Notes: generated from the sequence alone by a model not told the origin. Positions 36,813 through 45,008 are shown, counted from the first letter of the stretch. The stretch: 47,006 nucleotides of DNA from a virus (IMGVR_UViG_3300042876_000370:1-47006); one strand, 5' to 3'. Made by a program: numbers and translations.

Positions 36813-36957
36813 GACTGAAGAGAAATACACCTTTGCCGAACTGCAAGAGATGGCAGCCAAGGCAGTCCGCAAGGACATTAGCCTGTCGGATCTCGAAAGT
36901 TATCTGAACCGGCTGAAGGAAGCCAAGGCTCCCAAGAAACCAGCCAAGGCCAACTAA
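36805..36957 (+). CDS. Small basic helical protein (50 aa)
   Basis: ATG 36805 behind TTAGGAGGT overlaps the end of the membrane-protein gene. The protein is MDKTEEKYTFAELQEMAAK, a helical middle and a Lys/Ala/Pro-rich end (PKKPAKAN). Function unknown; strong ribosome site supports translation. Confidence 0.55.
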   Translation: MDKTEEKYTFAELQEMAAKAVRKDISLSDLESYLNRLKEAKAPKKPAKAN

Positions 36958-36968
36958 GAGAGAAGATT

Positions 36969-37250
36969 ATGCCGCTCTACGTGTACGGTTGCGACCAAGA
37001 CAAAACCCACCCTCGGGTGGAAATTGCACACGCCATGAAGGAGGTGATCTTCACTCTCTGCCAGCGGTGCGGCAGCCCGATGCACCGCGTTCCCCAGCTC
37101 TTCGGGTTTGGTGTTCCCCCGATGGATAAAGGTTTACGAAACACCTACGAGATCCATTCACACTTAAGGAGCAAATATCATGACAACAAAGCAAGACGTG
37201 AAGCCAATGCCGCAGCCCAAGCCCACGCCCGCGAACGAACCGGGCGCTGA
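36969..37250 (+). CDS. FmdB-like zinc-ribbon protein
   Basis: The 93-aa protein starts MPLYVYGCDQDKTHPRVEIA, recalling the FmdB family (MPxYxYxC), with a later CQRCGSPMHRV zinc pair. The first Cys pair of the family is degenerate (only one Cys, CDQD). Phage structural operons often carry an FmdB-like protein; the role is unknown. Its last 71 bases overlap the next gene. Confidence 0.65.
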   Translation: MPLYVYGCDQDKTHPRVEIAHAMKEVIFTLCQRCGSPMHRVPQLFGFGVPPMDKGLRNTYEIHSHLRSKYHDNKARREANAAAQAHARERTGR

Positions 37251-37575
37251 CCTTTCTGAGATTGAGCTGCTGCGCCAGCAGGTGGCCAGGCAGAATGAAT
37301 TGATCCAGCAACTGACCGCGCAGAACGAAGCCCAGGCGAAGGACGCCAGCGGCTTCGGCGCGTATGTGGTCTATACACCGGTGCCCACTTACTCGGGCAA
37401 GACCGCCGGCATCCAGTTCCGCAACGGCATGGCCCTGATCCCCTTCGGGGAAGGCTCGGCGGAAAAGGCGCGGGTGCTGGGCGAAGAGTTCCATTACCGG
37501 GTGCAGATGGTGGATGACTGGCGCCAGGCGCCGGGCGCCAACGATCTGTCCACCCGCTTAGCCGATATGATGTAG
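37180..37575 (+). CDS. Coiled-coil virion-region protein (131 aa)
   Basis: ATG 37180 follows AAGGAG and overlaps the FmdB-like gene by 71 bases. Residues 25-55 form a coiled coil (LSEIELLRQQVARQNELIQ), followed by a compact domain (TYSGKTAGIQFRNGMALIP, KARVLGEEFHYRVQ). Such proteins lie between capsid and connector genes in several phages; function not established. Confidence 0.55.
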   Translation: MTTKQDVKPMPQPKPTPANEPGADLSEIELLRQQVARQNELIQQLTAQNEAQAKDASGFGAYVVYTPVPTYSGKTAGIQFRNGMALIPFGEGSAEKARVLGEEFHYRVQMVDDWRQAPGANDLSTRLADMM

Positions 37576-37581
37576 GCCGCG

Positions 37582-38340
37582 ATGAGCACCCTCTTCGATG
37601 TTTTGCTGCGGATGGCGCGCGAGCTAGACGAAAGTTTTGAAAGCAATGCAACCGGCGGCAGCGCGACCACGCTGGTTGATGCGGCCAACAGCGAACCGGA
37701 TGGGTATTGGAACAACGGCACGCTCTTCCTGGTCGCCGGCCCGCGGGTGGGTACCACGCTGGTGATTACCGACTGGGACAATCCCACCAAGACCTTTACC
37801 ATTCCGACCGGGACCGCGATCACCACGGCAAACCGCTATCTGGCGCTGCATGGACGCTGGGCGCGGGGCATCCTGATCCGGGCGGTAAATGGAGCCTTAG
37901 CAGAGCAGGAGATCCTGGTCGATAACGAAACCCTGACCGCCGAAGCATCGAAGAAGGTCTACACCCTGCCGGCGGGAGTCTCCAACCTGATCCGGGTGAT
38001 GGCGGGGAATGATACCGATGGCTGGGAGGATAACTTTACCTGGCTCGAAGCCCAAGGGGAGGTCATCTTCTACGCCCATGCGCCCGCGGCTGGCAAAACC
38101 ATCCGCCTGCGCTATGCCTGCCCGCATGCAGACCTGGTGAACGACAGCGACGCGCTCAATATCTATATCAATCTGGACGTGCTGCACCTGGACGCCATGA
38201 CCAAGCTGCACCAACACCGGTTTGATGTGACCGATGACAAGGAAGAGAAACGCCTGGCCGATGAGTTTGGACAGAAGGCGCGGCTGGCGCATTTCCGGCA
38301 CCCGAAGTACACGCCGGTGCCGAAGTTGACAGGATTTTAA
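37582..38340 (+). CDS. Head-tail connector/adaptor-like protein
   Basis: The 252-aa protein has an N-terminal helix (LFDVLLRMARELDES), a beta-rich middle (TLVITDWDNPTKTFTIPTG), and a C-terminal helical part (DALNIYINLDVLHLDAMTK, ending HFRHPKYTPVPKLTGF). Its place between capsid-region genes and the large tail protein, and the helix-strand layout, suit a tail-tube/adaptor protein of a short-tailed phage. Not matched to a named family. Confidence 0.5.
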   Translation: MSTLFDVLLRMARELDESFESNATGGSATTLVDAANSEPDGYWNNGTLFLVAGPRVGTTLVITDWDNPTKTFTIPTGTAITTANRYLALHGRWARGILIRAVNGALAEQEILVDNETLTAEASKKVYTLPAGVSNLIRVMAGNDTDGWEDNFTWLEAQGEVIFYAHAPAAGKTIRLRYACPHADLVNDSDALNIYINLDVLHLDAMTKLHQHRFDVTDDKEEKRLADEFGQKARLAHFRHPKYTPVPKLTGF

Positions 38341-38343
38341 GCC

Positions 38344-40968
38344 GTGACCAATGCGACCGTAAACCCTACAACCCGAAAACCCGAAGCGGACTTAGCACTA
38401 TTTGACGGTGTTACCACCCTGAACCTGATGCTATGCCGGCGCAATGGTACGCCCGACCCGGCTGCGTTTAGCATTCAAAACGCTCCCAACGCTGCACTGC
38501 GGATCAGCCAAGGCAACGGAGGCTACAACGATATGGAGCTGCCGTTCAGCAGCCAGGTGATGAACGACTTCTCAGGCGGGAGAGGGAATCGGGATTTTGA
38601 ACGGGACACCACCCGATTCGCGGAAAGCTACCGGGCTGACACCCTGCGCGAAGTGTTGAGGTGCGGTCCGATGGAAACTTTCGGAACTACCGGCATGGCG
38701 AGACTGACGAAAACTGGAGTAACTGAGGCGCTCCAGTTTTTCAAGTATGGAGCCTTTTATCCGGGTGCCGGGCTAACGCGATCTCTAACTGTGAGGATCA
38801 AGGCGACCGGGCCAATGAAAGGCAGTGGATCTGAAGTTGAAGTTATCAACCTGGTGGTCTGCCCGGACACAGGAGCGAACGCACCCAATCGGGGCAGCGT
38901 CCTGGCACAGGCATCATTGAGCATCGCGGCGGCAGACGCGGATTATCGGGACTACACGTTTCCGATCAATTACACGTTTGCGGCGGCGACTCGATATTGG
39001 GTAGGTATTCAGGCTAATTATGGAATCGCCTGGAGTTATTTGGAATACGGGTATTATGCTGGGACAGATTTAAAGCACTACGACATGGACCGAGGGGAGT
39101 GGATCGTAGACGTAGTAAACGCCCAATACGTGCTGACTAGCAAGATGGAATCGGTTTTTGGGCGCAGCATCTTCTTCGACTATAAGGGGATGAAGATGAT
39201 GGTAACTGCCCCGGCCGACGGGACCACCCCGCGTCTGTTTGTGAACGGGTTCTTTGGGGGAGCCGCCGATAACTCTGGCGACAAAACCAAAACCAATGCA
39301 AACGCCAGCACGACTATCCCGAGCAACCTTTCCGGAAAGATCGTCAAGATTGTCAGTGGCCCGGGATCAGAAGAGATGCAGAACTGGCGGCTGATCGTCA
39401 GCAATACTACTGGAGTCTCTCCGGTTCTTACCGTGGCGCCTGCCTGGACCACAACACACACCACCAGCACTCACTTCTATGTGTCGGGGTGTGACAACTG
39501 GACAGAAATTGCCGGCCATAATATGCCGTTAAAACCGGTTACAAGCGTATTGGTAGTAAACGACATTATCTATTTTGCCTTTGGGGAAGGCACCAATATC
39601 CGTAGAGGACAATTCACCGCATCAGGCGGTTGGTCGTGGGCTGATGACGGGACCAACCAAATGACGTATCTGGTCCTGGTGCAGGACGATAAAGGCGTCC
39701 AGAAAATTTGGGGTGCGAAAGCGGCGGCCTGTACCGTTGCTGAGGCTGTGGTCGCAGCCTGGGGAACGAGCCTGACTTTTGATGGAACTCCCATAACATG
39801 CGGTAGCACTAATTACAAAATTACCAACCTGATCGGAGCCAAGCTGGGTGGTTATATGATGCCTACCGTTATGAAGGAGAACGGGTTTGGGGCTGTGGCC
39901 AGCAGCGGCAGCACCAAAATATTCGATTGGTTCCGGCGCTTTGATGAGGTGGCCGACGAGAATAACGGACGAGCGGCGATTGTTCACGATGTTTATTTGT
40001 GGTTTTCTTTGCTAGAAGGAATCGAGCGGTTTTACGACCAGAGACTTGATGACATTGGGCCCAATAAAGATCAAGGACTGTCATCTGTGGCGCGTGGACC
40101 GATCAGCGCGATGGTAGAGTATGCCAACCGAGTCTATGTGGCTGTGGATGCTGGCCCAAACGGGTACTCTAGCGTACTGTGCCATAATGGAATCGGATGG
40201 CATGATGTCTACCAGGGAGATCCCGGCTGGCGCATTCAGTCTCTAGCCATTCAGGTAATTCCTTCTACGTCTACTCCAGACCGACTCTGGATTGGCAGCG
40301 GGGAAAGTGTTCTGTGGCTGCCGCTGGCGCTCAACCCTGACCAGCAGGATGGTTATAAATATACCAATCCAACCACACTGACCACCAGCCGAATGTATAC
40401 CCAGTACATTGATCTAAATAAATGCTTTGCTCGCCTAACCATTTTTACCAGAAACCTTGCTATTGGTCACCAAGTGATTAACGTCTATGCGAGGGTGGAT
40501 AGCGGGAGCATGATCACAATAGCAACACTTACAACCAGTCCGGTTCAAGAAGTCTTGCTACAAAATACTGGCGTCTACCTGACTGGCAGGTACATCGAAT
40601 TTCATTTCGAACTATACACAGATGACCCCACCAAGACGCCAATTATTGAAAGCATTCGCCTGGACAGCGTGGTACGGGTGCCCGTAAAGGACACCATTGA
40701 AATCACAGCAAAGCTGGTCGATGGGTATACGGTGAACAAACAGGGGGCCAGAGTCAATCTGTCGGTGAAAAGCCAGTTTGACCAGTTGCGTACCTGGCAG
40801 AACAGCAATAGTTCGCCGGGCCCTTTAACCTTAAGCTTCGTGCATTCCTTGCTGGATGGCGTTCAAGGATTTGTCGATTCTGGAAGCCTGATGGCGACGA
40901 AGCTGATCGTCAGGCCAGAATCAAGAGAAATCGAAGCCATTGTGAGCTTCAAGTTTATCGAGGTCTGA
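38344..40968 (+). CDS. Large tail/receptor-binding protein (874 aa)
   Basis: GTG 38344 follows the upstream stop by three bases. The protein is beta-rich with repeating blade-like units (for example DIIYFAFGEGTNIRRGQF, ANRVYVAVDAGPNGYSSVL, DRLWIGSGESVLWLPL), suggesting a propeller, and a C-terminal jelly-roll-like part (YIEFHFELYTDDPTKTPII). Such proteins in short-tailed phages form the tail hub or nozzle. Codons are less GC-rich than in the neighbours, suggesting faster change or exchange. Confidence 0.6.
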   Translation: MTNATVNPTTRKPEADLALFDGVTTLNLMLCRRNGTPDPAAFSIQNAPNAALRISQGNGGYNDMELPFSSQVMNDFSGGRGNRDFERDTTRFAESYRADTLREVLRCGPMETFGTTGMARLTKTGVTEALQFFKYGAFYPGAGLTRSLTVRIKATGPMKGSGSEVEVINLVVCPDTGANAPNRGSVLAQASLSIAAADADYRDYTFPINYTFAAATRYWVGIQANYGIAWSYLEYGYYAGTDLKHYDMDRGEWIVDVVNAQYVLTSKMESVFGRSIFFDYKGMKMMVTAPADGTTPRLFVNGFFGGAADNSGDKTKTNANASTTIPSNLSGKIVKIVSGPGSEEMQNWRLIVSNTTGVSPVLTVAPAWTTTHTTSTHFYVSGCDNWTEIAGHNMPLKPVTSVLVVNDIIYFAFGEGTNIRRGQFTASGGWSWADDGTNQMTYLVLVQDDKGVQKIWGAKAAACTVAEAVVAAWGTSLTFDGTPITCGSTNYKITNLIGAKLGGYMMPTVMKENGFGAVASSGSTKIFDWFRRFDEVADENNGRAAIVHDVYLWFSLLEGIERFYDQRLDDIGPNKDQGLSSVARGPISAMVEYANRVYVAVDAGPNGYSSVLCHNGIGWHDVYQGDPGWRIQSLAIQVIPSTSTPDRLWIGSGESVLWLPLALNPDQQDGYKYTNPTTLTTSRMYTQYIDLNKCFARLTIFTRNLAIGHQVINVYARVDSGSMITIATLTTSPVQEVLLQNTGVYLTGRYIEFHFELYTDDPTKTPIIESIRLDSVVRVPVKDTIEITAKLVDGYTVNKQGARVNLSVKSQFDQLRTWQNSNSSPGPLTLSFVHSLLDGVQGFVDSGSLMATKLIVRPESREIEAIVSFKFIEV

Positions 40969-41309
40969 TGCCCGCCTACATCGCCTCCGGTTCGCAGAGC
41001 ATGAGCAAGAACGAAGAGAATTACGTTCTTGCGCTCAAGCAACTCAAGATCGAGTATCGGCAGCAGGTGCCGATTGGTCTGTATGGCGCGCGCGGCAGCC
41101 AAATGATTGATATTGTCGCCTACGTTCCCCCGCGCGCTTGCGCGATTTTTATCCAGGGTTCATATTGGCATACCGCCAAGACCCGAGTAGAGGATGAACT
41201 GAAGCAAAGCGCCGCAGAACAAGCCGGCTACCGGGTGGTGCTGGTGAGCGAGGAAGACAGCGCGACCGTCGAAGCAGCTGTAGCTCACGCGAAGCGAGAG
41301 GTGTTATGA
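40968..41309 (+). CDS. Vsr/DUF559-like PD-(D/E)XK endonuclease
   Basis: ATG overlaps the preceding TGA. The 113-aa protein has QMIDIVAYVPPRACAIFIQG, then SYWHTAKTRVEDELKQSAAE and GYRVVLVSEED. This matches the Vsr-like fold (Asp in the ID strand, F-x-x-G-x-Y/FWH, then the helix and [YF]xVxxxxE). The usual second acidic residue is replaced in IFIQG, as in Vsr-type enzymes that use His. Its place among tail genes is unusual; it could be a mobile or genome-end processing nuclease. Confidence 0.55.
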   Translation: MPAYIASGSQSMSKNEENYVLALKQLKIEYRQQVPIGLYGARGSQMIDIVAYVPPRACAIFIQGSYWHTAKTRVEDELKQSAAEQAGYRVVLVSEEDSATVEAAVAHAKREVL

Positions 41310-41809
41310 GCGAAGACAGCGAGATGATTCGCAAGCTGCGGGCGGACCTGGACCGGCTGAGCGCGCAGGTGCTGAAGCTGAGTATGGGGCAGGTGGTGGC
41401 AGATCATTCCATCATGCGCGCCGACGGCACGACCGGGCGGGTGGTGCAGGGGTCGGGAGCCACGCTTGATGATAACGGCAGGCTTGAATTGCTGGGGACT
41501 GGAACGGGGGCCTGGCCCGCGTCATCTGGCACCGCTGACGCCAATGTGGTGCTGCGCGTCCATACCAGTTCGGTCGGCCTCGACTTTGGAACCCACAACA
41601 GCGGCATGTCCTGGCTGCAAAACCGGCTGGTCGGCAACCTGGCGACGAATTTCGCAATCATTTTGAACCCCGTAGGCGGCGGCGCAGGCGTCGGTTTATA
41701 TGGCGTTCCGGTCCATGCCAACAACGACGCAGCGGTCGCCGCGGGGATGATGGCCGGAATGTTCTACCGCACCGGGGGAAACCCCGACTATCTTTGCATC
41801 GTCCACTAG
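41306..41809 (+). CDS. Tail fibre-like protein
   Basis: The 167-aa protein begins with a helical coiled coil (EMIRKLRADLDRLSAQVLKL) then a beta-rich part (GRVVQGSGATLDDNGRLEL). The end, NNDAAVAAGMMAGMFYRTG then LCIVH, is the short terminal motif seen at the tip of many phage fibre and spike proteins. Probably the trimeric fibre or its tip. ATGA overlap upstream. Confidence 0.6.
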   Translation: MSEDSEMIRKLRADLDRLSAQVLKLSMGQVVADHSIMRADGTTGRVVQGSGATLDDNGRLELLGTGTGAWPASSGTADANVVLRVHTSSVGLDFGTHNSGMSWLQNRLVGNLATNFAIILNPVGGGAGVGLYGVPVHANNDAAVAAGMMAGMFYRTGGNPDYLCIVH

Positions 41810-41816
41810 GAGGATT

Positions 41817-42074
41817 ATGGCGCACACCATCACGCTCAATCAGATCAAGCTCGTTTGTTATTCCGTGTTCCCGGTCGAGAGAAAGGTAATGGTCAGCTAT
41901 ACCCTGCACGACAGCACCGGCAAGCAGTGGGGGCCAACCCAAACCGAAACCTATTGGGAAACGCTGCCGGCCAACCCGGGCCCTACCGATGTGAAACTGC
42001 CGGCCGGGTATATTGCAACCCTGACGGATTTGGGGCAGGCGGCTTTGACCGCATTGACCAATAAGTACGCATGA
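41817..42074 (+). CDS. Small beta-rich protein (85 aa)
   Basis: The protein is MAHTITLNQIKLVCYSVFP with alternating strands and a C-terminal helix (LTDLGQAALTALTNKYA). RBS AGGAGG precedes the ATG. It overlaps the endolysin start. Small proteins at this place may be fibre-associated or lysis accessories; nothing specific is visible. Confidence 0.55.
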   Translation: MAHTITLNQIKLVCYSVFPVERKVMVSYTLHDSTGKQWGPTQTETYWETLPANPGPTDVKLPAGYIATLTDLGQAALTALTNKYA

Positions 42075-42853
42075 AAATTTATCTACCGCACGTCCAGAAC
42101 GGGGAGGCGAGATTGGAACGAGCCAAAGGGATTGACGTTTCAAGCTGGAATAAAATCTTGAGCTGGCTGCTGGTGAAAGCGGCCGGCATTCTGTTCGCCT
42201 TTATCAAGATCAGCGAAGGCGCCGGCTACAAAGATGTTTTTGAAGACGCCTGGGATGGTGCGGGCAAGGTGGGGATCTTACGCAGCGGGTACCATTATTT
42301 GCGCCTGGCTACCCCGGACGGGCGGCGCCTGAGCGGAGCTGCTCAAGCCGATTGGTTTATGAGCCATAATCGCAAGGGCGAGCTGCCACCCATGCTGGAC
42401 TTCGAGGATGGGACCAACCTGATGCGAACCGACATCAGCGGGGCCGATGCGTTTGAATGCGCCTGGGCTTTCATCCAGCGGGTCCATGAGATGTGGGGGG
42501 TGTGGTGCATTTTCTACAGCGGCATGTGGTACCTTCAAATGTGCATTAATGAGAGCCCGGAGTATGACTTTACAAAATTCAAGGTCTGCCCGCTGTTTAT
42601 CGCCAATTACACCGGAGATCCGAAGATTGAGCCGCTGCGCCCGGATTGGTGGCCCTGGCTGTTCTACCAATGGACGTCAAGTGGCGCAGTAGATGGCATC
42701 TCGGGCCGGGTGGACCTGGATGAGTTTACCGGGACGCCGGCGGAGTTTGCTGCCTGGGCGAAGGTGAAGCCGGTCGAGCCGCCGGCAGAATTGAGCGATC
42801 AGCAAAAGCTGACGCTGCTGTGGAGCATCCACCCGGAGTTATGGCCGTCATAG
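42071..42853 (+). CDS. GH25 muramidase (endolysin)
   Basis: The 260-aa protein is a glycoside hydrolase family 25 lysozyme: KGIDVSSWN near residue 19 (first catalytic-barrel Asp), FAFIKISEGAGYKD at 43-56, PPMLDFEDG near 106 (catalytic acid/nucleophile region), FYSGMWY, and LFYQWTSSGAVDGISGRVD near 195. It ends LSDQQKLTLLWSIHPELWPS, a short tail also found on other phage lysins. It has no signal peptide, so a holin is needed. It converges with the integrase gene, overlapping by 6 bases. Confidence 0.88.
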   Translation: MKIYLPHVQNGEARLERAKGIDVSSWNKILSWLLVKAAGILFAFIKISEGAGYKDVFEDAWDGAGKVGILRSGYHYLRLATPDGRRLSGAAQADWFMSHNRKGELPPMLDFEDGTNLMRTDISGADAFECAWAFIQRVHEMWGVWCIFYSGMWYLQMCINESPEYDFTKFKVCPLFIANYTGDPKIEPLRPDWWPWLFYQWTSSGAVDGISGRVDLDEFTGTPAEFAAWAKVKPVEPPAELSDQQKLTLLWSIHPELWPS

Positions 42854-43810
42854 GCCCATGCGGTCGGCTGGGCTGGCCTGGCGATGACGCTGGGCGAGGT
42901 CAGCATTGACCAATTGCAGGTAGTGGTTGACCATCTCTAAGGTGGAGTGACCGAGCAAGCGCTGAAGCGTGAACGGGTCGCCGCCATTCCGCAAATATTC
43001 AACCGCAAACGTATGCCGAAAGCGATGGGGGTGGGGATGATCCACCCCCGCGCGTTTTCCGATTCCATTCAACAGCAGGCGCAGCGAAGTGCGATTCATG
43101 CAGTGACCGTCATCGGTCAGGAATAAGTAATCCCCAGGCGCCGGGTCTTCGCGGCTGGCCAGGTAACGCCACACGGCTTTTTTTGCCAGTTTCCCTAGGT
43201 ACACATGCCGCCCTTTTGTTTTGCGACCGGTTCCAAACGCTATGACAGTGACTTCCCCAGTCGTCAAATCCACGTCCTTTACCCGCAGCCTGGCACACTC
43301 CGAGATGCGTACCCCCGTATCGAGCAGCACCAGGATCAGGGCGGCATCCCGCGCAGCCGTTGGGCGGACCTGCGACCAGGCGGCGCGCTTCTCGGTCTTG
43401 GCTTCTTTGGTCCGTTCGCAAGCCTGGAGCATGGCTTTGATCTCTTCCACGCTCAAGGGCTCGACCACCGAAGGCCCATACTTTGGCCGGCTTACAACCA
43501 GATCGGGCCGATCAATCTTTAGCTCTTTCGCCGCCCAACCGAAGAACGAGCGCAGGGAGATCCAGACGTTTTCAACCGACCGCGAAGAAAGAGGCTCAGT
43601 TGATTTACTGGCCCGGGTAGGCACATAATCAGACCGCAGCCAGGCATAAAAGGATTGAATATCAGCCGGCTGGATGATGCCGAGTTCAGGATTGCCCAGG
43701 CGCCGGACCAGCAGAGCCAGCGCCCAGCGATACATTTCCAGAGTGGCCGGGCTATAACCGTCTGCCGTTCGGGAAATCAAGAAACCTTCAATAGCTTTGT
43801 GCAGGTCCAT
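42848..43810 (-). CDS. int: Tyrosine recombinase (phage integrase)
   Basis: ATG at 43810 is chosen for its GGAGGGG just upstream; the frame is open 10 codons further. The 320-aa protein has the N-terminal SAM-like domain (FLISRTADGYSPATLEMYRW) and a catalytic domain with Arg in DTGVRISECARL, Lys in KTKGRHVYLG, HPHRFRH (HxxR), LGHST, and Tyr in MVNHYLQL. All catalytic residues are present. XerC/D-like in size. It lies next to a tRNA-Val attP with arm-type sites, so it integrates the phage there. One site (43834-43845) lies in its own promoter region. Confidence 0.92.
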   Translation of the reverse strand: MDLHKAIEGFLISRTADGYSPATLEMYRWALALLVRRLGNPELGIIQPADIQSFYAWLRSDYVPTRASKSTEPLSSRSVENVWISLRSFFGWAAKELKIDRPDLVVSRPKYGPSVVEPLSVEEIKAMLQACERTKEAKTEKRAAWSQVRPTAARDAALILVLLDTGVRISECARLRVKDVDLTTGEVTVIAFGTGRKTKGRHVYLGKLAKKAVWRYLASREDPAPGDYLFLTDDGHCMNRTSLRLLLNGIGKRAGVDHPHPHRFRHTFAVEYLRNGGDPFTLQRLLGHSTLEMVNHYLQLVNADLAQRHRQASPADRMGL

Positions 43811-43833
43811 ACCCCTCCATACAAGAGTTCTAT

Positions 43834-43985
43834 GGTACACAAGCTATAGTGAAACGGAAATCGCTTGTATACCTTAACCAGGGTACACAAGCGATTTATG
43901 GTGGACGCGCAGGGACTCGAACCCCGGACCTCATGTGTGTGATACATGCGTTCTAACCAACTGAACTACGGACCGCTTGTATACC
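43834..43985. repeat. Four arm-type sites GGTA(C/T)ACAAGC around attP
   Basis: Copies: GGTACACAAGCT at 43834-43845 (+), CGCTTGTATACC at 43862-43873 (-), GGTACACAAGCG at 43882-43893 (+), and CGCTTGTATACC at 43974-43985 (-). Two of them form a near-perfect inverted repeat between int and the tRNA, and the last overlaps the tRNA 5' end. Likely integrase arm sites or sites for a regulator of int. Confidence 0.65.
43899..43975 (-). tRNA. tRNA-Val(CAC) gene or its att remnant (attP core)
   Basis: The minus strand folds into a tRNA: D arm (GTTC/GAAC), anticodon stem CATGT/ACATG with loop ATCACAC (anticodon CAC, valine), T arm with GGTTCGAGTCC, and an encoded 3' CCA. The acceptor stem is flawed: the 5' strand CGGTCCG pairs poorly with CGCGTCC (two C-C clashes), while GGACGCG would pair fully. 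The 5' end coincides with an arm-type site. This fits an attP that carries most of the host tRNA gene and completes it on integration; a working phage tRNA is less likely. Confidence 0.7.
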
Positions 43986-44065
43986 TGTTTGGTGGTAGAT
44001 AAGAGAACTACGGTGGCATTTTTTGGGCTTTCCCCCCATGCAATACATGCGTGCTGCGATTACGC

Positions 44066-44233
44066 TTATCCCTGTTGGTTGCGTTTATTCGAACCCCGCA
44101 AGACAAAGTAGATGATGGCCGCCACCCCCAGGATGACCCAACCGAAGGTACCCGCCCGGGTTGCAAACCCCCAAATAATGGAGAGCGCGACCCATAACAC
44201 CAGGATCTTTCCGATGATGCCCAGCACTTTCAT
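44066..44233 (-). CDS. Small membrane protein (55 aa)
   Basis: On the minus strand, ATG at 44233 follows GGAGG by a short spacer. The protein has two hydrophobic segments: GIIGKILVLWVALSIIWGF and GWVILGVAAIIYFVL, joined by ATRAGTF, with a basic tail (RGSNKRNQQG). It sits between the attP and the repressor, a place where lysogeny-expressed exclusion or immunity genes are often found. Function unknown. Confidence 0.6.
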   Translation of the reverse strand: MKVLGIIGKILVLWVALSIIWGFATRAGTFGWVILGVAAIIYFVLRGSNKRNQQG

Positions 44234-44513
44234 TCATCCCTCCCCGGGTGGTTAAAATCACTACCCTCTTTTGGTAAAAAATCCTACCCCTCTCCCCCTT
44301 GGAAACCAGGGATTAAGGTGCTATGCTTATCTTGTTCTAATAATTAATTAGTAGAACAAAACATTAATTGTTTATCCAGAAAACCACAAACAAAAATGAA
44401 AGGCACGACGACGGTAGTTTAGACTGGTTTAATTAGAAAAAAAAAAAAAACGGACTACAATCTTGTTACCAAGTCACAACCGGAGAGATAATGAATAACG
44501 ATATGGGGCGATC
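44234..44513. promoter_or_regulatory. AT-rich noncoding regulatory region
   Basis: No gene is seen in these 280 bases. They contain the 26-bp palindrome at 44333-44358, an imperfect hairpin (CCCTTGG / CCAGGG near 44296-44311), and a run of 14 A (44437-44450), read as 14 T downstream of the repressor on the minus strand, where it may help termination. Confidence 0.5.
44333..44358. promoter_or_regulatory. 26-bp operator palindrome
   Basis: TGTTCTA and TAGAACA frame an AT-rich centre; the whole 26 bp is palindromic except two positions. It lies upstream of the 55-aa membrane-protein gene on the minus strand. Likely operator of a dimeric regulator. Confidence 0.6.
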
Positions 44514-44933
44514 TCACCGCCGTTCAACGTCGATCTTGACACCATGCCTGGCGAACGCCTTTTTAATAATTTCCTCTGCATCGGGGGAGTCGTATAAAAT
44601 CCCTTTACTGACCAGCTCGGACCTGGCTTCTTTGAGCGCAGCCAAGAATGGATCACGGAAAGACGCCGGCAATGGGGCCAATATGTCTGAGGCTTCCGGG
44701 CGCCTGTAGCCCAAAATATCCATAATCTCATAATCACCCAGGGCCTGGGCGATTTGCTGCGCCACCTGCATGCTGCACTTCTTGCGGTTGCCGTTCAGCA
44801 ATTGATTCAGGTAGTCTGAGTTCACCCCCAAATATTCCGCAAATTCCTTGACGGTGGTTCGCCGGCCAATTTCATTTTGCCAGGCGACAAACTTCTTTTC
44901 CAGCCAGTTTCCTAAGATCCCTTTTTCTTTCAT
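44514..44933 (-). CDS. HTH (XRE/Cro-CI type) repressor
   Basis: Start ATG 44933 is chosen at MKEKGILGNWLEKKF; the frame is open 36 codons upstream but runs over the promoter. The 139-aa protein has an XRE-type helix-turn-helix: TVKEFAEYLGVNSDYLNQLLNGNRKKCS, then a helix (VAQQIAQALGDYEIMDIL). The C-terminal half is helical and could be a dimerisation domain; no S24 peptidase motif is seen, so it is not a LexA-type self-cleaving repressor. It opposes the early promoter on the other strand, as CI/Cro switches do. Confidence 0.75.
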   Translation of the reverse strand: MKEKGILGNWLEKKFVAWQNEIGRRTTVKEFAEYLGVNSDYLNQLLNGNRKKCSMQVAQQIAQALGDYEIMDILGYRRPEASDILAPLPASFRDPFLAALKEARSELVSKGILYDSPDAEEIIKKAFARHGVKIDVERR

Positions 44934-44964
44934 TCTGTTCTTATTATCCCCAATGTAACAAAAG

Positions 44965-44994
44965 TGTATATACTGCTTGACATTTTCTGTACAA
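44965..44994 (-). promoter_or_regulatory. Candidate repressor promoter (minus strand)
   Basis: Minus-strand TTGTAC (44989-44994) lies 16 bases from TATATA (44967-44972) or 18 from TATACA (44965-44970), about 30 bases before the repressor ATG. It overlaps the divergent early promoter, so one would exclude the other. Confidence 0.4.
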
Positions 44995-45005
44995 TTTGCT
45001 ATAGT
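44977..45005 (+). promoter_or_regulatory. Early promoter (consensus sigma70-like)
   Basis: TTGACA at 44977-44982 is a perfect -35; TATAGT at 45000-45005 is a 5/6 match after exactly 17 bases. It drives the RHH regulator and early operon and runs back-to-back with the repressor promoter. Confidence 0.75.
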
Positions 45006-45008
45006 TAT

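Noticed and set aside
40968-42074. Diversity-generating retroelement near the fibre genes
   Set aside because: No reverse transcriptase motif and no template/variable repeat pair is visible.
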